A stretch of DNA of 64,000 nt from Brevibacillus invocatus (lineage in GTDB: Bacteria > Bacillota > Bacilli > Brevibacillales > Brevibacillaceae), in the NCBI RefSeq assembly GCF_003710915.1, contig NZ_RHHR01000013.1, positions 62,001 to 126,000 of the forward strand, written 5' to 3'. The position numbers were made by a program, and so were the translations under genes. Positions 34,391 to 43,109 of the stretch are shown in pieces. Position 1 is the stretch's first letter. Each line of letters opens with the position of its first letter. The notes beneath the pieces were generated by a model. That model was not told the origin of the DNA. It ran no database searches and saw only the letters and a list, made by a program, of their open reading frames with translations.

Positions 34391-34737
34391 GTGGTTCATC
34401 CTCCCTTTTGAAAAGTTTGGCTGACTTCTGATGTTTTCTACTCTACCACCCCTATCTTCTCTACGAAATTGGCAAAAAGTTACCAAATGCCATATCCACT
34501 TTAGGACAAGATTTCCACTTGACGCCCTAAAGCGCGGTTTTATAGGCATTTGTCAAATTTTCAGTTAATTTTATTACCAACATGTTCCTCCGTTTTACTC
34601 CAATTTTTTCCCCCACTAATATTGCTCCTTTCGCATATCCTGTGAGTTTTCTCCTATGTATCCTTGTAAAAAATCCCTACCACCCTGAAAACAGCTTGGT
34701 CTTTACTGGAACACTAGCTTCTCGTTGTTCTAGCTAC
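34391..34737. other. Divergent intergenic region between the P60 peptidase and trmB
   Basis: About 350 bp, AT-rich, with no convincing gene. The trmB promoter lies at its right end. On the minus strand TTGGTA, 17 bp and TAGAGA near 34459-34487 could drive the peptidase gene, but the match is weak. Confidence 0.5.
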
Positions 34738-34766
34738 TTGCAACATGCGAGGACTCATCGTAAAGT
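34738..34766 (+). promoter_or_regulatory. Putative sigma-A promoter of trmB
   Basis: TTGCAA, 17 bp, TAAAGT; the start would lie about 25 bp before the AAGGAGG and ATG of trmB. Confidence 0.5.
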
Positions 34767-34796
34767 TAATAGGAGTTCGTTTTCAAGGAGGCACAT

Positions 34797-35441
34797 ATGC
34801 GACTACGTAATATCCCAGGCGCCGAGTCGGCCCTGAGAGAATATCCGACGTTCGTGGACAACCCGGTTTCGTACAAGGGAAAGTGGCGTGAACGTTTCGG
34901 CAATGACAACCCCATCCATGTGGAGATCGGCTGCGGAAAAGGGCGCTTCATTAATACACTGGCTGAGCGACACCCTGACATCAATTTTATTGCGGTAGAA
35001 TTGAAAGCCGAGGTCGTCCTGAGAGCCGTGCAACGGACAGAGTACCGCAAGATCCCCAATCTTGCCTTTGTTCAATATAATGCGGCAGTTCTTACAGAGC
35101 TGTTCGCTGACCAGGAAATCTCCCGACTCTATCTCAATTTCAGCGATCCGTGGCCCAAAACACGTCACGCGAAACGTCGTCTCACCTATTCCAGCTTTCT
35201 GAACACCTATCGCCAGGTGCTGAAAGCAGACGGTGAAATTCATCTCAAAACAGATAATGAAAAATTGTTTGAGTTCTCGCTCAACCAATTTGCCGCAGAG
35301 CGTTTTCAAATGCGCAACATCACCTTTGACCTCCATCAATCCAAGTTGGCTGCAGACAATGTGATGACCGAATACGAAGAACGTTTTTCTTCAAGAGGTC
35401 AACGAATCTATCGTGTAGAGGCTAGCTGCCAAATCCAATAA
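34797..35441 (+). CDS. trmB: tRNA (guanine-N7-)-methyltransferase
   Basis: The protein has 214 residues. It makes 7-methylguanosine at position 46 of tRNA using S-adenosylmethionine. VEIGCGKGRFINTLAE is the cofactor-binding motif I, and LYLNFSDPWPKTRHAKRRLTY is the family-specific RNA-binding and catalytic segment. A strong AAGGAGG site precedes the ATG. Length is normal for the Bacillus enzyme. Confidence 0.96.
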   Translation: MRLRNIPGAESALREYPTFVDNPVSYKGKWRERFGNDNPIHVEIGCGKGRFINTLAERHPDINFIAVELKAEVVLRAVQRTEYRKIPNLAFVQYNAAVLTELFADQEISRLYLNFSDPWPKTRHAKRRLTYSSFLNTYRQVLKADGEIHLKTDNEKLFEFSLNQFAAERFQMRNITFDLHQSKLAADNVMTEYEERFSSRGQRIYRVEASCQIQ

Positions 35442-35457
35442 AGTGCTTACGCTAGAC

Positions 35458-35490
35458 TCCTCCAAGGGATCGCTTGCATGCCTTGGAGGA
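35458..35490 (+). terminator. Hairpin after trmB (weak terminator)
   Basis: TCCTCCAAGG and CCTTGGAGGA form a 10-bp stem, but the following T-run is poor. Confidence 0.5.
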
Positions 35491-35544
35491 ACCTCTTGAT
35501 ATTCGATAGGTTGAAATCCGTGTGAAAGGCTGAAGAATGCGCCA

Positions 35545-36987
35545 ATGAAAGGATTAAATCACGATTTCTATTTATCCCACACATCCCTTTTGCTGCATCG
35601 TTTGAAAATTATCTCTTTTGGCTTGCTTCTATTTTATGCATTCTATTTATATGTCGATTTCGTACTCTACCAGGATGTATTTGGCACCTCCTTTCACACG
35701 ACCTTATTGGTAACGCATACAACGGGATTTGTGGCTTCTCTCCTCTATCTGTATTTGCATGCTGTCACCAAAAATAACGATCGTTTCCTTCACTCGACTT
35801 GGCCTACTTGGATTATTCTCTTCTATGTCACCTCGTACATCGGTTCCAGTGCACTTAACAGTTATAAAATGACCGGTAATCATGATGCATACTTGATGAT
35901 TCCTTATGGGGTTGCGGTCATGCTGCCCATCCGCCCCAAGCATTTTCTAACCATTCTCATACTGGTTCACAGTTTCTTTCTATTCGGTCTGAGTACGCTA
36001 ATCGACGACTCATCTCTTCTCATATCCAAACAAATCAATACAACGCTTGCTGTCTTTATCTCTTTGATCGTCTTGCTCACATTCTACTCATCGTTTAAAA
36101 AAGACTTCTTTCATGGAAAAAAACAGCTCGAGATGCAAAAGAATTTCCGTACGCTTTTTGAAATCAATCCTTATCCACTCTTTCTTTCCCGACTTCATGA
36201 TGGTGAAATCCTTCTGATGAATAAGACTGCTGTAAATCAGAACCCACATATCAAAGAAGGCTCTTCCCTGACAGATCTTCAATTTGTATTTAACAACCCC
36301 CAAGAGCGTCACGCACTCACAGACCAACTGCAACAACAAGGCAGCATCAAAAACTACACCCTCAAGCAAGAGCTTACTCCGGACTTTACGAGATGGGTGA
36401 TGGTGAATTATGAGCTGATCGAGTACGACCATGAGACCTGTATCTTATCGGGCGTTACTGATATCACCCAGATGAAAAAGATGGAGGAGGATCTGACCCA
36501 ACACGCTTCCACAGACGTGCTGACGGGAATCTTGAATCGCAGAAGCGGCATTGCCCTGATGCATAGTGCCCTTTCTCAGACCCATGTGGAGCATAGGGAG
36601 TCCATCATCTGCTTTGTCGATTTGAACAATTTGAAAGCGGTTAACGATCACTACGGTCATCAGGCCGGAGATGATATGATCAAGGATTTCTGCGCAGTGG
36701 TCAAGCAGCAGTTGAGCCCCGAGGATGTCTTTTTCCGCTATGGCGGGGACGAGTTCATCATTCTTTTTTACCAGAAAGGGCTTCAAGAGGCACAGCGAAT
36801 CTGGGATGCGATCCAGCATGCGGCCGAAGCATACAATCGCACTTCAGGAAAACCTTATTCGCTTTCCGCTAGTCATGGATATTATCCATACGACCCAAGC
36901 AGGAACGTCTCTCTCGACGAAATCATTCATCTGGCTGATCAGGAAATGTATAAGGAAAAGCTGAGGATGAAAAGTGTGGTAAAATAG
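35545..36987 (+). CDS. Membrane-bound diguanylate cyclase with PAS-like domain
   Basis: The protein has 480 residues. Six hydrophobic helices fill about residues 18-185 (a sensor module resembling 5TM/MASE types). A PAS-like domain follows (FRTLFEINPYPLFLSRLHDGEILLMN to ILSGVTDIT), then a GGDEF domain from DVLTGILNRRSG with the intact active-site loop RYGGDEFIIL. It would make cyclic di-GMP. The product-inhibition site five residues before the loop reads SPED rather than RxxD, so feedback inhibition should be absent. The ribosome-binding site is weak (AAAGG, 15 bp away). What the sensor detects is unknown; motility or matrix control is inferred from the enzyme class. Confidence 0.9.
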   Translation: MKGLNHDFYLSHTSLLLHRLKIISFGLLLFYAFYLYVDFVLYQDVFGTSFHTTLLVTHTTGFVASLLYLYLHAVTKNNDRFLHSTWPTWIILFYVTSYIGSSALNSYKMTGNHDAYLMIPYGVAVMLPIRPKHFLTILILVHSFFLFGLSTLIDDSSLLISKQINTTLAVFISLIVLLTFYSSFKKDFFHGKKQLEMQKNFRTLFEINPYPLFLSRLHDGEILLMNKTAVNQNPHIKEGSSLTDLQFVFNNPQERHALTDQLQQQGSIKNYTLKQELTPDFTRWVMVNYELIEYDHETCILSGVTDITQMKKMEEDLTQHASTDVLTGILNRRSGIALMHSALSQTHVEHRESIICFVDLNNLKAVNDHYGHQAGDDMIKDFCAVVKQQLSPEDVFFRYGGDEFIILFYQKGLQEAQRIWDAIQHAAEAYNRTSGKPYSLSASHGYYPYDPSRNVSLDEIIHLADQEMYKEKLRMKSVVK

Positions 36988-37046
36988 GGAAGGATCAACT
37001 TGGCTGAATAGACAAGATTGGGGGCAAAGCATGTCTACGTTTTATG

Positions 37047-37136
37047 AAGCAAAAAACCGTACACGACCGAGAACGCAATGATAAGCTGGATGCGCTCATC
37101 CACCTTCTAAAAGAAAGAGAACGGCAGGAGTAGATG
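37047..37136 (+). CDS. Possible 29-aa charged helical peptide
   Basis: An ATG frame encodes a short, highly charged peptide ending KLDALIHLLKERERQE, with the stop inside the left arm of the terminator. There is no ribosome-binding site directly upstream. It may be the end of a decayed gene or a small protein; I rate it weakly. Confidence 0.2.
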
Positions 37137-37152
37137 CCGTTCTCTTTTTTTT
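37117..37152. terminator. Strong terminator between converging genes
   Basis: GAGAACGGC and GCCGTTCTC arms followed by eight T on plus; the minus exit is TTTCTTTT. Confidence 0.88.
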
Positions 37153-38019
37153 CTATACATCCCTTTTTTGAAAGACGCGAATCGCCAGCAGCAAGGCGAC
37201 CAGCCCGTACCCTATCGTATAGTAAATCATCGCCGTGCTCGGGGGTGAGGAGGTGCCAAAAATCCCTTGAGACGCAAAGGAAATCGGATTGTCCACTGTC
37301 TCAAACAAGGAAAGCGTGGTAAGCCTGAACAGAGAGTCTGTCGGGAACAGCAGACTGGATACGATCCCGATATTGATCAGCGATTCCTGGTCAATCAAGG
37401 AGCCCAGCTGTTCGACAAAACCGCCAATGAAGCTGATCCCGTACAGGATGATCAGAATGATTCCACCTGTCACGGTCGTGGTCATGCTGCTCATCAAGAG
37501 AGAGACACTGACCAGGATGACGGGCAGCAGGACAAAATAGCCCAATCCGGACAACAGCTGGCCCGCGCTCACCTGCACAGCCACCAAGCCACCCCCTACC
37601 CACTGGTTGATTGCGAGCAACCCCAGAAACAAGAGTGCTGCATACAGAATCAACATACTCGATAAGCCAAAAAATTTGCCGAGCATATATTGTTTGCGTG
37701 TCAAGGAACGGGCAAGCCACGTATCGATCTGGTGGCTCTCGATCTCTGAGGCAATGCTGCCGACACTGCTGAGAATAGCCAACAAAGCCGTAATGATGGA
37801 GCCAAAGTAGAGTCCCATGCCCAGCAATTGCGTAGAGAAGAAGCCCTTCATCATCACGCCATCGCTCCCAATACGCCCCATCATGTCATTCACTTCTCGT
37901 GCTGCGAACCAGGTCGCTACGCCAAAAAGAATGATGAAGGCAAGGGACATCAAGATCGTAATCGTAAAAATACGCTTGGAGATCATTTCCCTATACGTGA
38001 TTTTGATGATTGGCCACAT
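37153..38019 (-). CDS. ABC transporter permease (ABC-2 type)
   Basis: From ATG 38019 (AGGAGAG site) the protein has 288 residues with six hydrophobic segments. The N-terminus (MWPIIKITYREMISKRIFTIT) is the usual ABC-2 amphipathic entry helix, and the ATPase-contact region follows in ASEIESHQIDTWLARSLTRKQY. It overlaps the ATPase gene by 29 bp and forms a two-gene export unit. Substrate unknown; lipid, drug or peptide exporters share this build. Confidence 0.87.
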   Translation of the reverse strand: MWPIIKITYREMISKRIFTITILMSLAFIILFGVATWFAAREVNDMMGRIGSDGVMMKGFFSTQLLGMGLYFGSIITALLAILSSVGSIASEIESHQIDTWLARSLTRKQYMLGKFFGLSSMLILYAALLFLGLLAINQWVGGGLVAVQVSAGQLLSGLGYFVLLPVILVSVSLLMSSMTTTVTGGIILIILYGISFIGGFVEQLGSLIDQESLINIGIVSSLLFPTDSLFRLTTLSLFETVDNPISFASQGIFGTSSPPSTAMIYYTIGYGLVALLLAIRVFQKRDV

Positions 38020-38950
38020 GCGCTTCTCTCTCCTTTTGCTGGACCCAGTACAAAAATACATCCTCCAGAGATTGCTGCTTGCGTACGACTTCATGAACAG
38101 CCGCACCGCTTGCGATTAACCCTTCCAACAAGGCAGGAACACGCCCATCCCGATCCAGCGTGACGAGCCAGGTCGTCTGACCCTCCACGTCTCTCAACAA
38201 GCGATTTTCGGTCACGAACGGCAAGAGTTCATGCCAGTTTTGGCTAGCCTGCTCCAGGGTAATCTCGATCTGAGGCTTGACTGCGCTCAGTTTGCGCCAC
38301 TCCCCATGCACCACAAGCTCGCTGCGGTGAATAATCCCCACATGGTCACATACCGTTTCCATTTCACTGAGCAAGTGACTATTGAGAAAGATCGTTTTAC
38401 CCTGATCACGCAGCTGCGCGATCAATTCCCTGACCTCTTTTCTTCCGATCGGGTCCAAGGCTGATGTCGGCTCATCCAGAAAAATCAAGTCCGGATCAGA
38501 AAGAAGCGCGCAGGCCAGCCCGATCCGCTGCTGCATGCCTTTGGAATACCCGCGAATACGCTCATCGACTCGTCCGGACAGACCGACGCGTTCTACGACT
38601 TCGTGGATGATTCGTTTTCGCTCACTTCTCGTAAGTCCGCATATTTCTCCGTGATGCTCCAGCAATTGTCTTCCCGTCAGCCAATCTGGATAACGGAACA
38701 ATTCGGGCAAGTATCCTACTTTTCTTCGAGATGCCTCCGTCCCGATCGGCTGCCCCAGCATTGTCGCCTTCCCTTCTGTAGGATGCAACAAGCCGAGCAT
38801 CGTGCGTACAAAGGTGCTTTTCCCGGCACCATTCTGCCCGAGAAATCCAAAGACGGTACCTCGTGGAACTTGTAGAGTAATCTCCTTGCATCCGCCTTTG
38901 CCATCGTATTGTTTGGAAAGCCCCCAGGTTTCAATTACATTGCCAGACAT
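37991..38950 (-). CDS. ABC transporter ATP-binding protein
   Basis: The protein has 319 residues: Walker A GQNGAGKST near 40, Q-loop YLPELFRYPDWLTG, signature GYSKGMQQRIGLA, Walker [14 protein letters not shown] and the H-loop NSHLLSEME. The C-terminal 80 residues form the accessory domain common in exporter ATPases of the ABC-2 class. It pairs with the downstream permease through overlapping reading frames. Confidence 0.93.
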   Translation of the reverse strand: MSGNVIETWGLSKQYDGKGGCKEITLQVPRGTVFGFLGQNGAGKSTFVRTMLGLLHPTEGKATMLGQPIGTEASRRKVGYLPELFRYPDWLTGRQLLEHHGEICGLTRSERKRIIHEVVERVGLSGRVDERIRGYSKGMQQRIGLACALLSDPDLIFLDEPTSALDPIGRKEVRELIAQLRDQGKTIFLNSHLLSEMETVCDHVGIIHRSELVVHGEWRKLSAVKPQIEITLEQASQNWHELLPFVTENRLLRDVEGQTTWLVTLDRDGRVPALLEGLIASGAAVHEVVRKQQSLEDVFLYWVQQKEREAHVANHQNHV

Positions 38951-38983
38951 GCTTACCTCCTCTAACGGCTTAAACGGGAGAAA

Positions 38984-39017
38984 GCAGAGCCCACCAGTGA
39001 TTGGTGGAAGGCTCTGC
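38984..39017 (-). terminator. Terminator of the sigma/anti-sigma operon
   Basis: GCAGAGCCY...CCACCA arms form a long stem 16 bp after the anti-sigma stop, followed on minus by CTTTC. Confidence 0.65.
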
Positions 39018-39032
39018 CATTCCGACTTCTAT

Positions 39033-40205
39033 TTACTTCAGTTTTTTAGCCAAAGCCAGCAATTGATCTCCAGATTGCGCTGCACCGTCCAGCATGTGAA
39101 TCGAACCGTAATGCTGCCACATCAAATAGGAGCGGTGCTCGGAATCGACGAGCAGACCAGGTTGACCGTTAATCTTCACTTCCTTGACCTGATTGTCCTT
39201 GTCTTCAACATATGGCATCGGCAATGTAGACTGCCAATCCTCGATGTCTACCATCTGTTTTCTCACATGATCCGGGATGAAGGGCAGTGCCAGCACGGTG
39301 TCGCGAAGTTCTGCCAGGTCAACATCCTGCGGTGCTTGCAGCTGCAAGCTGTCGACTACATTATAAGTAAATTCCCCGTCGTCGGATTTCAAATACATGT
39401 TGATGCTTTGCGGGACTTTCAGCGAGAAGCGTTCACCGTTCAGCTTGTCATCAAAGCGATTCTCCACTCCGATTTGGGCAAGCAGGCTGTTTGCCTTCTC
39501 TGTGTTGATCTCAAAATGCACCGTGTGAGCACCGTGTACATCCAGACCGTTGATCTTGACGTCCTCAGGCAAAGCGGGCAGCTCGACACCTGCTTCCACC
39601 GCCTTTTCCTTCGTCTCGTACCAGACGGAGCCCATGGAGTCCTTGTCAGATTCATCGATGCTCAGCTTGCCGATGCCATTCAGCTCCAGCTCCCCTGCGT
39701 TGCCAGAGGATAGCCACGATTCCGCATGCTGCAGATCTTCTTGTGTCACTTTTACAAAGGCTACTTTATCTACCCGGAAAATGGACAAGAGATCTTTGGC
39801 TGCCGCTTGCACTTGCGGGAACGAGAGTGCTGTCACGACGACTGCCGCCGCCGATACTCCTGCCATCCATTGCTTTGTACGTTTGTTCATATTCGCCCAG
39901 CTCCTCTTTTTCATTCGACTGTTTTGATCCACATGACTACCTGTCGTTCTTTGCTTGCCCTTGTTCATCTGAGCAGAGAATGCTTGCCACGCAGCGTCTG
40001 TATCTACCTGCATCGATTGGGGAGACGGGAAGAAGGTTTGCTCGACCTTTCCTTTTGTCCAGCTATCCAGCTCAGCCAACTCGATAAAATGCTCCAGACA
40101 CGACTGGCATGTCTCCAGATGACTAGAGAAACGCTGGAACTCTTCGTGACTGCATTCTCCATCCAGATACGCCTGGATAAAGCCTTCATCCATGCATTTC
40201 ATCAT
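39033..40205 (-). CDS. Anti-sigma factor with zinc-finger-like domain and external DUF4367-like region
   Basis: The protein has 390 residues. The N-terminal H-x3-C-x2-C motif (SSHLETCQSCLEHF) is the zinc-binding anti-sigma (zf-HC2) signature. One transmembrane helix lies at about 113-132 (WMAGVSAAAVVVTALSF). The remainder is an external beta-rich region ending LVDSEHRSYLMWQHYGSIHMLDG, as in DUF4367 anti-sigma factors. It overlaps the sigma gene by 4 bp, so it should hold that sigma factor at the membrane until an envelope signal arrives. Confidence 0.87.
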   Translation of the reverse strand: MMKCMDEGFIQAYLDGECSHEEFQRFSSHLETCQSCLEHFIELAELDSWTKGKVEQTFFPSPQSMQVDTDAAWQAFSAQMNKGKQRTTGSHVDQNSRMKKRSWANMNKRTKQWMAGVSAAAVVVTALSFPQVQAAAKDLLSIFRVDKVAFVKVTQEDLQHAESWLSSGNAGELELNGIGKLSIDESDKDSMGSVWYETKEKAVEAGVELPALPEDVKINGLDVHGAHTVHFEINTEKANSLLAQIGVENRFDDKLNGERFSLKVPQSINMYLKSDDGEFTYNVVDSLQLQAPQDVDLAELRDTVLALPFIPDHVRKQMVDIEDWQSTLPMPYVEDKDNQVKEVKINGQPGLLVDSEHRSYLMWQHYGSIHMLDGAAQSGDQLLALAKKLK

Positions 40206-40747
40206 GCGTCCCCCCTCATCTGCTTGTAGATGCTCCGAAACTTCTTCTTGGCGCGTGACAGAATCGTACCTATCGACCCTACTTCAACACCTGTCGCTTT
40301 TGCCAACTCCGCGTAAGGAAAGCCGGAATATTTCATGACCAGAATGGTTCGATCTCGTTCGTCCAGCTCTGCCAACACTTCTCGCACGCTTTCGATCTCC
40401 TCTTTTTCCAACCACATCTCTTCGGAGGAAGGGGTTGATCGCTCTTGCTCAGCGGCTACCCGTTCCTGTCGCTCGCTTCTGCGTTTTTCCGACCGCAGAT
40501 AGTTATAGGCTGCGTATACAGAGGCTTTTGACAGCCAAGCTGGAATATGTTCTATGACAGATCGATCGGTATGATAAAACGAGAGGAAAACATCCTGGGC
40601 TAGATCCTCGGCAGTTTGCTGGTCTTTTACAATCCGCATGATTTGGCGGACCACAAAAGGATAATAGGCCGTAAACAATTCCTGAAAGCTGTTTGACTCT
40701 GCCTTCAACCCGATTGAGTGAATCGCCAGCTTTGCCTGCATCTCCAC
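40202..40747 (-). CDS. ECF sigma factor (sigma-70 family)
   Basis: From GTG 40747, six bases after AAAGGAGGG, the protein has 181 residues; an ATG two codons later or upstream frames to 40858 are alternatives. Region 2 spans FTAYYPFVVRQIMRIVKDQQTAEDLAQDVFLSFY and region 4 spans LDERDRTILVMKYSGFPYAELAKATGVEVGSIGTILSRAKKKF. It directs RNA polymerase to stress promoters and is coupled to its anti-sigma. It is divergent from an L,D-transpeptidase gene, a candidate target. Confidence 0.9.
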   Translation of the reverse strand: MEMQAKLAIHSIGLKAESNSFQELFTAYYPFVVRQIMRIVKDQQTAEDLAQDVFLSFYHTDRSVIEHIPAWLSKASVYAAYNYLRSEKRRSERQERVAAEQERSTPSSEEMWLEKEEIESVREVLAELDERDRTILVMKYSGFPYAELAKATGVEVGSIGTILSRAKKKFRSIYKQMRGDA

Positions 40748-40897
40748 TTCTTTCCCTCCTTTCGCTTCGTTCATCCTATAGAAACCGCCAAATCGATTTT
40801 TGTGACACCCTGTATCCATTTTTCTTGAAAACTTTTTTTCGGTCGCACTCACTATCACTCCATTCTTTTCCGATACACCCTATAGGGGGGAGTCTAT

Positions 40898-42325
40898 GTG
40901 AACAAGGTTTCCTTTCTTCAAGAAAAAAGCTCATTTCATATGAAATACCCGGAGCAAAGCGACCTCGCCTTCTATCGATGGTTCACCGAACAACACCCGC
41001 AGGAAGCGATCGGCTGGTATCACCTGGGGCGAGAAAGAGAAGCCCGCGGCGAACAGGAGCTGGCGATTGCTGCCCACCGGCGCGCCCTGCATGCCAAGCC
41101 CGGGCCTTATTTCGAAGAAGCAAGGCAAGCGTACCAGGATTTACTGCGTGCCAAACAAAAAGATACATGGAAAAAACGTTCCCGACTCTTGCTTGGCTCG
41201 CTATTGTTTTTCTATCTGCAATTCGTATTTTCGCCGGGCTTGCTGACGGACCCGTTCCCTGCCCTTGCACCTGCATCCGCTGCGTCCGAATTGACGCAAC
41301 AGCCTGGTGAAGAGCAGCCCCATGTCGAAGTGATTGCAGTACCACCATCTCTTAGTCTGTCCGAAATGCAAGAACAGGTAAGGCGCTATTTGGGAGCGCG
41401 ACGCCCATCCTTATCACAGCCGTACACACTTCTGGTGGTTCCGCAGGCCCCGCTCCTGCAGCCGTTTACACCGCTGCTCTTCTATCAGCCAAAAGAAGTT
41501 CTCGGCGTGCTCAGGTACAATCCTCTCACAAGAAGCGTCGTCAGTGAAAAATGGTTTCCAACGCCAGTCAGCTACACACAAGAGCCATCTTTGAAAGAAA
41601 CGAAGGATGCATTTGTCCAAGAACAGTCTGTTTTGCAGCACATCATCACGTTGCGCAATGCTCTTTATCGCCATGTTCAACTAAAGGGTGGGCTCCCAGC
41701 ACGACTGTCCGATCTGGCAGGCGCCTATCCCGGCAACAGCTTGCCACAAATCCCGCTGCCTCCAGCTGATCTGGGACTGGCTGCATATCCGTATCATCCG
41801 GAACGCTTCGATCCTGCCCAGGCATGGGATTCGTTGCGTGAAGTGCTGCCTCTGCCTGGCTATCCGGAGCCTGCTCAGCCCCTTGAGCCAATGCAGATCC
41901 ATCTGTTTCAGGAAGCTCACAGGATGGAGTTGAGAAGTGGCTCCCATCTGATTCGCAGCTATCCGATTGGACTCGGGAAAAACAGCTCCACGCCAGATGG
42001 GTATTTCACGATCCTGCAAAAAATCAGCAAGCCCCGTGGCCATGACAATATATACGGCACACGCGGCCTGGTCTTCATCCAGGAGGGCTACGCCATTCAC
42101 GGGACTAATGATCCGAGCAGCATCGGAGAATACGCTTCTCTGGGCTGTGTACGCCTCCTCAATGAGGCAGTCGAGGAATTGTACAGCTTTGTCTCCCTCG
42201 GCACTGAAGTGATCATCTCTGCTCTGCCGAATGCCGGCGCTGCCTGGAGCAATCCGCCGCCTTTCATTCTGGAGCCAGGCCCAGAGGAAGAAACTCCTCA
42301 TGTGGTCTACAAATGGCTGCATTGA
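40898..42325 (+). CDS. L,D-transpeptidase (YkuD domain) with TPR-like N-terminus and membrane anchor
   Basis: The protein has 475 residues from GTG 40898 (GGGGGGAG site). Residues 25-85 resemble a TPR hairpin on the cytoplasmic side, followed by one transmembrane helix (about 97-113, LLLGSLLFFYLQFVF). The C-terminal third is the YkuD catalytic domain: AYAIHGTND-type motif (GYAIHGTNDPSSIGEYASLGCVRLL) with the catalytic histidine and cysteine. It makes 3-3 crosslinks or attaches proteins to peptidoglycan. The central 200 residues are Pro-rich and unassigned. The cytoplasmic TPR is unusual for the family. Next to the ECF sigma operon, so envelope-stress control is plausible. Confidence 0.88.
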   Translation: MNKVSFLQEKSSFHMKYPEQSDLAFYRWFTEQHPQEAIGWYHLGREREARGEQELAIAAHRRALHAKPGPYFEEARQAYQDLLRAKQKDTWKKRSRLLLGSLLFFYLQFVFSPGLLTDPFPALAPASAASELTQQPGEEQPHVEVIAVPPSLSLSEMQEQVRRYLGARRPSLSQPYTLLVVPQAPLLQPFTPLLFYQPKEVLGVLRYNPLTRSVVSEKWFPTPVSYTQEPSLKETKDAFVQEQSVLQHIITLRNALYRHVQLKGGLPARLSDLAGAYPGNSLPQIPLPPADLGLAAYPYHPERFDPAQAWDSLREVLPLPGYPEPAQPLEPMQIHLFQEAHRMELRSGSHLIRSYPIGLGKNSSTPDGYFTILQKISKPRGHDNIYGTRGLVFIQEGYAIHGTNDPSSIGEYASLGCVRLLNEAVEELYSFVSLGTEVIISALPNAGAAWSNPPPFILEPGPEEETPHVVYKWLH

Positions 42326-42372
42326 TCAATCGCTAGACAGGACGATACAAGATCAAAAAAGTTACGTTCCGC

Positions 42373-42415
42373 AAAAAAAGCGTGTCCTCCATTTTCCAGA
42401 GGAACACGCTTTTTT
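42373..42415. terminator. Bidirectional terminator between ykuD-type gene and def
   Basis: AAAAAAAGCGTGT and ACACGCTTTTTT with an inner CCTC/GAGG pair; A- and T-runs on both sides. Confidence 0.9.
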
Positions 42416-42994
42416 CTATAAACGCTCGATCGGTACATTTCCGGGCAGCTTGTAGGGGTCTTTTTTATCGATGTAATCATAAAACATGATTCCGTTCAAA
42501 TGATCGATCTCATGCTGCATGACAATCGAGCCGTACCCTTTAAATGCCAGAAGCACTTCATTTCCATCCATATCGTAGGCTCTCACTTTGATCCTTTGAT
42601 AGCGCGGCACATACCCTTTCACAGGTCGATCCACAGAAAGACAGCCTTCTCCTTCTGACAGATAGATGATCCCTACCGAATGACTGATAATCTTTGGATT
42701 GATCAGCATGTATTCGTGCTGATCCCCGTATTCGTCTGTGAAGTATGCGACGAACATCCGCTTATCCAGGCCGATTTGATTGGCGGACAGCCCTACGCCG
42801 GGACGCAAGCGGTACTGCTTGGATAATTCGGGGTCCTGGCTGTTCTTGAGATACTGCATCATGCAATGCAGCTCCTCCACCACTTCTTCCCCCGGCGGCA
42901 GGCTCACTTCCTCGGTCACTTTTCGCAGGATTTTGGCGCCTTCACGTACGATATCCTTCATTCGGATCGTGTATTCCCTGTTGAACTTGCTCAA
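42416..42994 (-). CDS. def: Peptide deformylase
   Basis: The protein has 192 residues. Motif 1 is PGVGLSANQIGL, motif 2 EGEGCLSV and motif 3 QHEIDHLNG, with the metal-binding Cys and two His present. It removes the formyl group from new proteins. The spacing and insertions (a long loop before motif 2) match the Def-type enzyme of Gram-positive bacteria. ATG 42994 has GAGGTG six bases upstream; the gene ends within the shared terminator. Confidence 0.95.
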   Translation of the reverse strand: MSKFNREYTIRMKDIVREGAKILRKVTEEVSLPPGEEVVEELHCMMQYLKNSQDPELSKQYRLRPGVGLSANQIGLDKRMFVAYFTDEYGDQHEYMLINPKIISHSVGIIYLSEGEGCLSVDRPVKGYVPRYQRIKVRAYDMDGNEVLLAFKGYGSIVMQHEIDHLNGIMFYDYIDKKDPYKLPGNVPIERL

Positions 42995-43071
42995 TTTCTA
43001 GCACCTCGTTCCTATTTCCCTAGTTCCTTTTTTGAATGGCTGACTACCGCTTGTAAACATGCAAGGACGGC

Positions 43072-43105
43072 AAAAACGCGCCCCCCAAGAGGAGAACGCG
43101 CTTTT
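43072..43105 (-). terminator. Terminator of the 116-aa unknown gene
   Basis: CGCG arms flanked by A-rich and T-rich tracts 5 bp after the stop (minus exit TTTTTG). Confidence 0.65.
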
Positions 43106-43109
43106 GCAT

